Shown here piece by piece: positions 35,051-41,515 of a stretch of 41,515 nucleotides of DNA (position 1 is the stretch's first letter; each line of letters opens with the position of its first letter). The DNA comes from Candidatus Poribacteria bacterium. Lineage in GTDB: Bacteria; Poribacteria; WGA-4E; WGA-3G. The DNA is taken from positions 364 to 41,878 of the forward strand of contig JAGWBV010000016.1 of assembly GCA_021295715.1 (NCBI GenBank). Direction: 5' to 3'. Made by a program: the position numbers and the translations under genes. The notes under the pieces were generated by a model. That model made no database searches. It was given only the letters and a program-made list of their open reading frames with translations, and was not told the origin of the DNA.

Positions 35051-36334
35051 TTATGCCGCAGTTTTCCCTGCCCAGGATTGAGAGTTTGACCGAAATTCGC
35101 CCATTTCATCATAAAGGTCATACAATCGTTTGATTGCATCTATTTCCAGTTGACGGACTCGTTCGCGGGTAACCTGCAAAGCAACACCGATTTCTCGGAG
35201 TGTTTTCCGTTCTCCATCCTCGAGTCCGAAGCGCATTTTCAATACTCTCTGTTCGCGCTCTGGGAGTCTTTTGAGAAATTGAGCAGTCAGATCCTGATTA
35301 ATCATTTCAGCGATCGGACCATCTTCTCCACTCGTTATTGGATCTTCGATTAAGTCGCCCAATGTAGCAGCGGAACGTTCATCGCTCAGCGGCAAATCCA
35401 TTGAGATGGTATCAGCGTTAAACGTTAGGATTTCTTCGACCTGTTTCAACGTCAAATCTAAAGCGTCTGCGATTTCGTCGCGCCGCGGTTCGCGTTGTAG
35501 CTCTTGACACAACGATGCATAGACAGCGTCGAACTTGTTCATTTTTGCAACTACGTAGGAAGGTAATCGAATGGAGCGGGAAAAATTGTCAAGCGTACGC
35601 ATAATGGCTTGTTTAATCCACCAAATTGCGTACGTGCTGAATTTAAAGCCCTTCTGATAGTCAAATTTGCTCGCTGCTTTAATCAGACCAATGTTTCCTT
35701 CTTGAATCAAATCTTCGAGTGGAACGTTGTGACCTTGGTATTTAACTGCGATAGAAATAACGAGTCGTAGATTCGCTTGGACAAGTTCATCACGCGCGGT
35801 ACGCGCTTCGCTCTCGGCTGCTCTAATCCGTTTCGCCAGTTCCTGTTTTCCTTCGTCAGATAATGCGTCACTTTTCACCAGCGCGTCTTGTAGTTCGCTT
35901 ACCAGTGTTTTTCTTGCTTCGCTCCTGCCAGCTTCAATTTGTTCTGTCAGTTGCTCTTTTTTCTCGCGAGCTAATAGGTCTACTTCTACTAAGGCACCTA
36001 AGAGTTCGCCTAATGCTTTAACCTCTACAGCTTCAATCCGTTTTGCCAATTGCTTTTTCTTCTCACGAGCTAATAGGTCTACTTCTACTAAGACATCTAA
36101 GAGTTCGTCTAACGCTTTAGCCTCTGCAGCTTCAATCCGTTTTGCCAATTGAACTTCTTCCTCGCGGGTTAACAGACGGTGGCCTGCTACGCTCCGAAGC
36201 CAGCTCGTTAAAGCACTCTGATCGCTACCTTTATAACTTTCCGAGGGTTCTGCCTCATCTGGCGGATATGTTGCCTCCATATATGGATCAACACTTTCAA
36301 GACTCGCTGTTTCACCGAAATACTCGGCTTCCAT
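35051..36334 (-). CDS. Primary-type sigma70 factor with amplified region 1.2
   Basis: 427 residues. Region 2 (NLRLVISIAVKYQGHNVPLEDLIQEGNIGLIKAASKFDYQKGFKFSTYAIWWIKQAI), region 3 (RSIRLPSYVVAKMNKF) and region 4 (LPEREQRVLKMRFGLEDGERKTLREIG, HTH VTRERVRQLEIDAIKRL) are standard for group 1/2 sigma factors (quoted in part). The unusual feature is residues 54-192: the block LLTREEEVQLAKRIEAAE, which starts region 1.2, appears four times (starts 54, 87, 120, 157). The first two copies are nearly identical even in DNA. Region 1.1 is replaced by a short acidic tail. Strong AGGAGAGG ribosome binding site and a promoter upstream. Upstream of nfuA in one operon. Confidence 0.9.
   Translation of the reverse strand: MEAEYFGETASLESVDPYMEATYPPDEAEPSESYKGSDQSALTSWLRSVAGHRLLTREEEVQLAKRIEAAEAKALDELLDVLVEVDLLAREKKKQLAKRIEAVEVKALGELLGALVEVDLLAREKKEQLTEQIEAGRSEARKTLVSELQDALVKSDALSDEGKQELAKRIRAAESEARTARDELVQANLRLVISIAVKYQGHNVPLEDLIQEGNIGLIKAASKFDYQKGFKFSTYAIWWIKQAIMRTLDNFSRSIRLPSYVVAKMNKFDAVYASLCQELQREPRRDEIADALDLTLKQVEEILTFNADTISMDLPLSDERSAATLGDLIEDPITSGEDGPIAEMINQDLTAQFLKRLPEREQRVLKMRFGLEDGERKTLREIGVALQVTRERVRQLEIDAIKRLYDLYDEMGEFRSNSQSWAGKTAA
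35963..36160 (-). repeat. Tandem 99-bp direct repeat inside the sigma factor gene
   Basis: Units 35963-36061 and 36062-36160 differ at about ten positions and both keep the frame; for example GAGCTAATAGGTCTACTTCT and TTCAATCCGTTTTGCCAATT occur in both. Two more diverged copies of the encoded motif follow toward 35759. Confidence 0.88.
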
Positions 36335-36378
36335 CTTTCTCCTCTCCTTATTACAGAATTTTGATAAAACAAAAATTA

Positions 36379-36408
36379 ATGATACATTATGTTAAAACGT
36401 TTTGTCAA
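36379..36408 (-). promoter_or_regulatory. Promoter of the sigma factor-nfuA operon
   Basis: On the minus strand: TTGACA (36408-36403), 18-bp spacer, TATCAT (36384-36379), about 45 bp before the ATG at 36334. The remaining gap to 36616 is AT-rich and contains no gene I can support. Confidence 0.65.
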
Positions 36409-36616
36409 GCAAAATGTTTAATAAAAAGCGACATTTCACAAAAAAACTTGAAAAAACTGTGATTTTAGCAGGATTTCACCGAAAAAAGAGCGCAATAGCG
36501 GTGCTGCGTCATCATTTCGCGTAAGAAATCGCGCGAAGCACTCTCAATTACAGGAAAAGAACGCTATAGGTCTCAGCAAAAGAATCTCCACATAGCCGAA
36601 AAATGGGCAAAAGATA

Positions 36617-37111
36617 CTATGTAGAATGTCCGATTAAGAGCACCGCTGTTGGGAGTGAAGTTTCTGCCGCCTGTTCAAATGCTCTTGCGATGCACGGAAC
36701 ATCCGCGTCTGTTTCAAGCATTTCATAAGGGAGATTCCACGCTTTCAACGTCGGTTCAAGGAAAGTTGCTACGGAATCAATCCATTGTCCATTTTTATCT
36801 CGATTGTGATAACCACGATATCCAATGAATACCACCACTGGCACTTGCATGTTGACAACGGTGCCTCGGATCGCATCGCCTGATTCCAAGAACCCGGTAT
36901 TTTGGATGATGATCACAGGCTTTTTGCCACCAACGTATAACCCTGATGCAATGGCAAATGCTTCACCTTCACGGGTGACCGTAATGACTTCGATATCAGG
37001 CTCTGATCGTAAGCGTTCATAAATCCGGGCACTGCCGTTATCTGGAACGCCTACAGCGTGGGTGATCCCCTGTTTTTTTAGTTCATTTACTATCTTCTGT
37101 GCTGATGCCAA
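36617..37111 (-). CDS. ComD-like TPP-binding (Pyr domain) subunit
   Basis: 164 residues, one Pyr domain of the thiamine-diphosphate enzyme fold: GITHAVGVPDNGSARIYERL, then VTREGEAFAIASGLYVGGKKPVIIIQNTGF with the cofactor-activating Glu near residue 48-50, and MQVPVVVFIGYRGYHNRDKNGQW. It is closest to the alpha subunit of sulfopyruvate decarboxylase (ComD) or the first half of phosphonopyruvate decarboxylase. These need a PP-domain partner (ComE or a C-terminal half), which does not lie on either side. Substrate therefore open. It is downstream of acs on the same strand with a 270-bp gap. Confidence 0.78.
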   Translation of the reverse strand: MASAQKIVNELKKQGITHAVGVPDNGSARIYERLRSEPDIEVITVTREGEAFAIASGLYVGGKKPVIIIQNTGFLESGDAIRGTVVNMQVPVVVFIGYRGYHNRDKNGQWIDSVATFLEPTLKAWNLPYEMLETDADVPCIARAFEQAAETSLPTAVLLIGHST

Positions 37112-37231
37112 TTTTTAATTTTTCCTTATTTTAATCCTACCTTGCGGAGGAAGGACGGACGTTTCGATTATCAAATGCGTTCCTTAAACCCGCCCTCCGC
37201 TACGCTTACGGACTACGGGGTTTGATACTAT

Positions 37232-37349
37232 AGGACTTACACATTTCCTCTTGAAATCTGCCTAATCAGGGGATTTAGGGGGTTAAATAACTGCAATATG
37301 ACTTTTTTGGTGAAATATATTGCTGTTTTACGCAATTTGCGTAAGTGCT
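37232..37349. repeat. 118-bp MITE-like element with imperfect inverted ends
   Basis: AGGACTTACACA (37232-37243) matches the reverse complement of TGCGTAAGTGCT (37338-37349) with two mismatches, and TTACGCAA/TTGCGTAA forms a further palindrome at the right end. Between it and the ComD-like gene (37140-37220) is a second GC-rich palindromic segment (CCCGCCCTCCGC ... CTACGGGGTTT). Nothing coding is seen in the 270-bp gap. Confidence 0.5.
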
Positions 37350-37381
37350 GACTCTCTTAAGAAACCCCTTTGTTGTGATTT

Positions 37382-39295
37382 CTACCGTCTGCCTTCAACC
37401 AAATCATCAACCACTGTTGGATCGGCGAGGGTGGAGGTATCACCGAGGTTGGAGATGTCGCCTTCGGCGATTTTCCGGAGGATACGCCGCATAATCTTGC
37501 CGGATCGCGTCTTTGGCAGTGCCGGGGTAAACTGAATCTTGTCAGGCGTGGCAATAGGTCCAATTTGTTGTCGGACTGCCTGTTTGATGCCTGTTTCCAC
37601 TGCATCTGATGCCGCTTCGCCTGTCATGAGCGTAACATACGCATAGATGCCTTGTCCCTTGATGTCGTGTGGGTAACCGACGACTGCGGCTTCTGCGACT
37701 GCGTCGTACTGCCCGATTGCCCCTTCCACTTCTGCTGTGCCTAATCGGTGTCCAGAGACGTTCAGAACATCATCGACGCGTCCTGTAATCCAATAATAAC
37801 CATCTTCATCGCGTAGGACTCCATCGCCTGTCATATAATAGCCGGGGAATCTGCGGAAATAGGTGTCTAAAAACCGTTCATGGTCGCCGTAGACAGTTCG
37901 CATGATACCGGGCCATGCCGTTTTAATACAGAGATAGCCGGTTGCCGGGTTACCTTCTACTTCGTTACCCTCTTCATCAAGTATCACCGGTTCAATGGCG
38001 AAGAACGGGAAGGTCGCCGAGCCGGGTTTCAGTGGTGTTGCGGCGGGCAGTGGTGTCATCAGAATCCCACCCGTTTCGGTTTGCCACCATGTATCTATGA
38101 TTGGACACCGTTCTTCACCGACGATATTGTAGTACCACAACCACTCCGGTTCTTTGATCGGTTCACCGACTGTGCCGAGCAGTCTGAGCGTGGATCTGTC
38201 GTATTTTTCGACCCATGTATTCCCTTCTTTCATCAGGGCGCGTAGTGCCGTCGGAGCAGTGTAGAAAATATTAATGTTGTGCTTCTCAACGACCCGCCAA
38301 AAGCGTCCAAAGTCGGGATAGTTTGGCACACCTTCAAACATCACACTGATCGCACGATTTGCAAGTGGACCGTAGATAATGTAAGAATGCCCAGTGATCC
38401 AACCGATGTCGGCTGTGCACCAGTAAACATCGCCCTCGTGATAGTCAAAAACTTGTTGGTGTGTATAAGAAGTGTAGACGAGATAACCCCCTGTCGTATG
38501 CAAAACCCCTTTCGGTTTACCGGTCGAACCGGAGGTATACAGGATAAAAAGCGGGTCCTCCGCATTCATAACTTCTGGTTCGCATTCTGTATCGGCGGTC
38601 GCCATTGCTTCGTGCCACCAAATATCCCGCGAATCATCAAAATCGACCGTATCTCCAGTGCGCTCCACGACGACTACCTTTTCAATAGAGGGACATTCCG
38701 CAACCGCGGCATCTGCATTTACCTTCATCGGTATATCGCTACGCGGACCCCGCATTGCGGTATCTTGCGTAATTAGCAATTTACATTCAGAGTCATTAAT
38801 TCTGTCTCGGAGGGATTCTGCTGAAAATGCGCCGAAAACGATAGAATGGACAGCACCAATCCTCGCACACGCTAACATCGCGATTGCCAACTCTGGAACC
38901 ATCTGTAAGTAGATACAGACGCGATCGCCTTTCTCAATGCCTTGTGCCTTCAGGACATTGGCAAACTTCTTGACCTCAGCGAGAAGTTCACTGTAACTGA
39001 AGGTCTTATCTTCGGACGGATCGTTCCCTTCCCAGACAATGGCGGTTGCCTCGCCGTGCCCAGCTTCGATATGCCGATCAAGGCAATTATAGCAAGCGTT
39101 CAGTGTGCCGCCATCGAACCATTTAATCTCGCCCTTAACAAAATCGTACGTCAGTCGTTCCGCGATCGTTGCCCAAAATGCTTCCGGATCTTGAATGGAT
39201 TCGGCGTATTGTGCCTGATATGTTTCTAAACTGTTGACGTGAGCATTCTCTATGGGATAAGCAGTTTCTGCTGGTGGAAAAACGTTATTAGCCAT
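37382..39295 (-). CDS. acs: Acetyl-CoA synthetase
   Basis: 637 residues, full length. ACS motifs: [23 protein letters not shown], the ATP loop [21 protein letters not shown], the acetate-pocket region [46 protein letters not shown], and the C-terminal [11 protein letters not shown] with Lys600, the residue regulated by acetylation in known enzymes. It activates acetate to acetyl-CoA via acetyl-AMP. The ribosome binding site GAGGAG lies upstream of the ATG. Divergent from the toxin-antitoxin genes. No acetylase or deacetylase gene is adjacent. Confidence 0.97.
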   Translation of the reverse strand: MANNVFPPAETAYPIENAHVNSLETYQAQYAESIQDPEAFWATIAERLTYDFVKGEIKWFDGGTLNACYNCLDRHIEAGHGEATAIVWEGNDPSEDKTFSYSELLAEVKKFANVLKAQGIEKGDRVCIYLQMVPELAIAMLACARIGAVHSIVFGAFSAESLRDRINDSECKLLITQDTAMRGPRSDIPMKVNADAAVAECPSIEKVVVVERTGDTVDFDDSRDIWWHEAMATADTECEPEVMNAEDPLFILYTSGSTGKPKGVLHTTGGYLVYTSYTHQQVFDYHEGDVYWCTADIGWITGHSYIIYGPLANRAISVMFEGVPNYPDFGRFWRVVEKHNINIFYTAPTALRALMKEGNTWVEKYDRSTLRLLGTVGEPIKEPEWLWYYNIVGEERCPIIDTWWQTETGGILMTPLPAATPLKPGSATFPFFAIEPVILDEEGNEVEGNPATGYLCIKTAWPGIMRTVYGDHERFLDTYFRRFPGYYMTGDGVLRDEDGYYWITGRVDDVLNVSGHRLGTAEVEGAIGQYDAVAEAAVVGYPHDIKGQGIYAYVTLMTGEAASDAVETGIKQAVRQQIGPIATPDKIQFTPALPKTRSGKIMRRILRKIAEGDISNLGDTSTLADPTVVDDLVEGRR

Positions 39296-39407
39296 CTTAT
39301 ATCATCATCTCCTCTACAAATCAATCTGGAACACGCGCTTAGAACGCTCTGAAAGTTGTATTGAACATATTTTATAGGAAAACCGTTTCCGAAATTGCCA
39401 ATATACC

Positions 39408-39437
39408 TTGCGTTTTTAATAAAAAATGAAGTATAAT
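39408..39437 (+). promoter_or_regulatory. Promoter of the HigBA-like operon
   Basis: TTGCGT (39408-39413), 18-bp spacer, TATAAT (39432-39437), 29 bp before the toxin start codon. TA operons are usually autorepressed at such a site; I saw no obvious operator palindrome. Confidence 0.5.
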
Positions 39438-39465
39438 TACCAATCAACAAACCGTTTATTTATCA

Positions 39466-39828
39466 TTGCATAGCAGGTATGGAACGATTGTCAATAGGGA
39501 CGGACAACCAATAGAAATACAATACTACCGCGGTCCAAATGGTAGACAACCTTTCATTGAATGGTTTGAATCCATCCGAGATAGAAAGACGCGAAACAGA
39601 ATTGACAAACGGCTTGCGAAACTTGAAGATGGCAATTTTGGTGATTGCCGATCTGTCGGTGGAGGTGTCTTTGAATTGCGTCTGCACTTTGGACCAGGAT
39701 ATCGCATCTATTTCCGTCAAATTGAAAATATACTCGTCCTTCTGCTTTGTGGTGGAGACAAAGCATCACAGCAGCGGGATATTGAACTCGCGAAGGCCTA
39801 TTGGCGAGAATATGAGGAGACACATTAA
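39466..39828 (+). CDS. RelE/HigB-like toxin of a type II toxin-antitoxin system
   Basis: 120 residues from a TTG start; no ATG is available before the conserved part and no good ribosome binding site is visible, so the start is uncertain. EIQYYRGPNGRQPFIEWFESIRDRKTRNRIDKRLAKLEDGNFGDCRSVGGGVFELRLHFGPGYRIYFR (in part) is the phage-derived Gp49/HigB-like addiction-module pattern; basic residues near the ends of the strands would cut ribosome-bound mRNA. LLCGGDKASQQRDIELAKAYW is the usual C-terminus. Toxin precedes antitoxin, as in higBA. Confidence 0.85.
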   Translation: MHSRYGTIVNRDGQPIEIQYYRGPNGRQPFIEWFESIRDRKTRNRIDKRLAKLEDGNFGDCRSVGGGVFELRLHFGPGYRIYFRQIENILVLLLCGGDKASQQRDIELAKAYWREYEETH

Positions 39829-40241
39829 TGAGAGAAATGGGGAACTGGCGCGAGTATCAAATTAGAAGACTTGCTAATGATCGAGAGGAAGCAATTGACT
39901 ATCTCCAATTGACATTGGAGGAATACCGTGTTGACAGTGATTTGTCTTTTTTTCTGAAGGAACTTCGGGTCTTTATAGCATCACAAGGTGGGGTTTCCGA
40001 ACTTTCCAAACGCACCAGTATTGATGCTGAAACACTCTTGGATGCTCTCTCTAACGCGGATGCCCCGCTATTCGACATACTCAACACTATATTAAATGCC
40101 TTTGGGTGTCAGTTGCCAACTGCCAATCCTTTTAAGCGCACACCCCTACATCGGCTAATTGACTGGATACATCCGGCCCGAAGGACTCAAAGAGCAGCTT
40201 ACAGACTAACTTCAAATAGTGTCGTAACATTTTCGGATTAG
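39828..40241 (+). CDS. HigA-like antitoxin
   Basis: 137 residues; its ATG shares one base with the toxin stop (TAATG). ANDREEAIDYLQLTLEEYRVDSDLSFFLKELRVFIASQGGVSELSKRTSIDAETLLDALS (in part) matches the addiction-module antidote family with an HTH: GGVSELSKRTSI-DAETLLDALS is the helix-turn-helix. It has about 35 extra basic residues at the C-terminus (HPARRTQRAAYRLTSN) beyond the usual ~100-residue length. Expected to bind the toxin and repress the operon. Its stop overlaps that of the convergent gene by four bases. Confidence 0.82.
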   Translation: MREMGNWREYQIRRLANDREEAIDYLQLTLEEYRVDSDLSFFLKELRVFIASQGGVSELSKRTSIDAETLLDALSNADAPLFDILNTILNAFGCQLPTANPFKRTPLHRLIDWIHPARRTQRAAYRLTSNSVVTFSD

Positions 40242-40873
40242 TACACCTTGGGGATATCTTCATCCGATATCCAATCTCCCAATAATTTGGTGAGTCCTGG
40301 ATCATATTCCTTGAGAGCATCCCTCGTTTCAAATTCACCCGCGTAGTACCACATCCTAACCCCTTCTGCCCAATATGATCCAACGTCTTGCAAGGACCTC
40401 GGATTACAATCCCATGTTTTTGAGGCGACACTTGCTTTGTAAGATTTTTCTAATGAACTATAAAAGTTTAGATCTATTTGGCAAATTGCATAGTTTATTG
40501 CACAGGCTAAGACAAAAACAAAAACCCCCATGTTTGGCTCACCGTCCCATTCAATAACCGATGCCAGATATCCTGGAAACTCTTGATTTTTTTCTGGTAA
40601 GAAAGCACATCCATATTTATAGTTTGGATCGTTTTCATCCAATTCCAAATAAGCTGCAACACTTTCCCCTTGTGCAACAAGAATACATACAAAACCAATT
40701 AGTTCCGTGCGGATTTCAGGGCGTTTGGAGGTGATTTTCAAAATTATTTCCTGTGCTACATAAAAAGCCTTGTCATCCACATTCTTAGAACCGATTATCA
40801 CCATATCTTCGACTTCCAAGTGTTTTGTGATTTGTACTTTATTTTTTGCTTTCAGAGGCTTTGGTGCCAGCAT
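40238..40873 (-). CDS. Zincin-like domain protein lacking the HEXXH motif
   Basis: 211 residues with no signal peptide. The layout recalls a family of bacterial zincin-like metalloproteins: NVDDKAFYVAQEIILKITSKRPEIRTELI at the start, a middle with EWDGEPNMG, and the C-terminal YWAEGVRMWYYAGEFETRDALKEYDPGLTKLLGDWI, whose (E/Y)xAEGVxxW and TRxxLxxYDPxLxxLL patterns are typical of that family's last helices. Where HEFAH would be expected there is FVFVLACAINYAICQIDL, so zinc and protease activity are probably lost. This relation is pattern recognition only, with moderate certainty. It converges on the HigBA-like pair. Confidence 0.5.
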   Translation of the reverse strand: MLAPKPLKAKNKVQITKHLEVEDMVIIGSKNVDDKAFYVAQEIILKITSKRPEIRTELIGFVCILVAQGESVAAYLELDENDPNYKYGCAFLPEKNQEFPGYLASVIEWDGEPNMGVFVFVLACAINYAICQIDLNFYSSLEKSYKASVASKTWDCNPRSLQDVGSYWAEGVRMWYYAGEFETRDALKEYDPGLTKLLGDWISDEDIPKVY

Positions 40874-41237
40874 TTTAAATTTCCTTTTGTAGAACTTACT
40901 TATCCGTTCAGATCAAACATGGACTATTTTATAGTCGTTTTCAGATACATTATACCATTGTTGAAGTGCCGATGCAAATTCAGATTCACCTTATGCCTTG
41001 GTAATCTTTTGAAGATTTACTATACCTACCGGGTATCAATGTAGATGTTATGTGTTTCGGAACCGCTCATCGAACCAGAATCTGTAACCGATCTCAGGAA
41101 GGCAACCAAAAAGACGAATGAAGGGCTGCCGTCTCTGAAACAGATTCTAACCAGTCTATAGCGGTTGCTCGTTCTGTTCAGTGGTGATTTCGACTGCGCG
41201 TTTGGCATGTTCTAATCCGTTGCGGCTATGGATATTT
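40874..41237. other. Gap with no supported gene
   Basis: About 360 bases, AT-rich. On the minus strand a 39-codon ATG reading frame (41275-41156, starting MEFYHQELVTSCKNI and ending NEQPL) overlaps the 3' end of the right-edge gene; it has a poor ribosome binding site and no recognisable family. I found no terminator or repeat in this gap. Confidence 0.4.
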
Positions 41238-41515
41238 TTACAAGAAGTAACGAGTTCCTGATGATAAAATTCCATATTCTCTACATTTGTCGATTATTAC
41301 TTCCCTATTTTTACAATTTTCCAGAATAAAGTAGTTTTCCTTCAAATCGCTAATTCTATTAATAGAAATGCTCTTCTGATTGAGTTCCTCAATGAGGACG
41401 GTTGGAACAAAGTATAACTCAAAAGCGTTATCGCCTATTGGATGCACTCCGATAACAACGTCTGAGGTCGCTGTGGATTGCGTATAAGTCTTGACACCCG
41501 ATTTGTACTCTCTGT
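41238..41515 (-). CDS. Hypothetical protein, C-terminal part; start beyond the right edge
   Basis: The frame is open from the stop at 41238 to the window end (about 91 residues), beginning REYKSGVKTYTQSTATSDVVIG and ending SSGTRYFL. A GTG at 41445-41447 exists but the open frame upstream makes it unlikely to be the true start. The TYTQSTATSDVVIG and ELYFVPTVLIEELNQKSISINRI segments look like a folded alpha/beta protein. I do not recognise the family. Confidence 0.5.
   Translation of the reverse strand, partial: REYKSGVKTYTQSTATSDVVIGVHPIGDNAFELYFVPTVLIEELNQKSISINRISDLKENYFILENCKNREVIIDKCREYGILSSGTRYFL

Noticed and set aside
35963-36160. 99-bp repeat as a CRISPR or mobile element
   Set aside because: The two units are adjacent, in frame and encode region 1.2-like helices, so it is a gene-internal duplication.
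41156-41275. 39-codon minus-strand ORF overlapping the right-edge gene
   Set aside because: Poor ribosome binding site, no recognised family and a 38-bp overlap; kept only as a note.

Overview
The window carries about 30 protein-coding genes of an uncultured Gram-negative-type bacterium. It encodes a TonB-dependent receptor, a TolC-like outer-membrane channel with a periplasmic adaptor, secreted proteins with signal peptides, and sigma70-type promoters. Coding density is high, and small palindromic or MITE-like repeats sit in several gaps. The mix of a squalene-hopene-cyclase-like enzyme, a beta-RFAP-synthase-like GHMP protein, PEGA-domain proteins, a zincin-like protein and type IIG restriction enzymes resembles uncultured marine or sponge-associated lineages such as Candidatus Poribacteria. 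That placement is an inference from gene content, not a database result.

Left part (1-11149, all minus strand): a glycosyltransferase cut by the window edge; a class II terpene cyclase with a DXDD motif; an IscB/IsrB-type RuvC protein with no HNH domain, at the end of a hairpin-bounded mobile element; then a defence-like cluster. In transcription order that cluster is a 1239-residue type IIG restriction-modification protein, an 84-bp inverted-repeat element, a TIR-TPR-target-recognition-domain fusion, and a RecF/SMC-like ATPase joined to it by a GTGA overlap. The TIR-TPR-TRD protein with its ATPase is the best candidate for an undescribed system: DNA-specificity parts of a restriction enzyme appear to be joined to an NAD-consuming-type effector domain.

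Middle part (11258-27000): a TonB receptor behind a near-consensus promoter; a rhodanese that converges on an operon of glycerol kinase, sensor kinase and NtrC-like regulator; an S55 (SpoIVB-type) peptidase and a secreted beta-propeller protein; bioA preceded by a ferredoxin fused to a membrane/beta-rich extension; and truD.

Right part (27000-41515): a membrane-anchored caspase-like/PEGA protein that seems to have lost its catalytic cysteine; a TolC, long coiled-coil adaptor and ABC ATPase set with no permease, in which a MITE separates adaptor from ATPase; a beta-RFAP-synthase-like protein; nfuA next to a primary-type sigma factor whose region 1.2 has been tandemly amplified; an orphan ComD-like TPP subunit; acs; a HigBA-like toxin-antitoxin pair; a zincin-like protein without HEXXH; and a gene running off the right edge. 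I found no tRNA, rRNA or CRISPR array.
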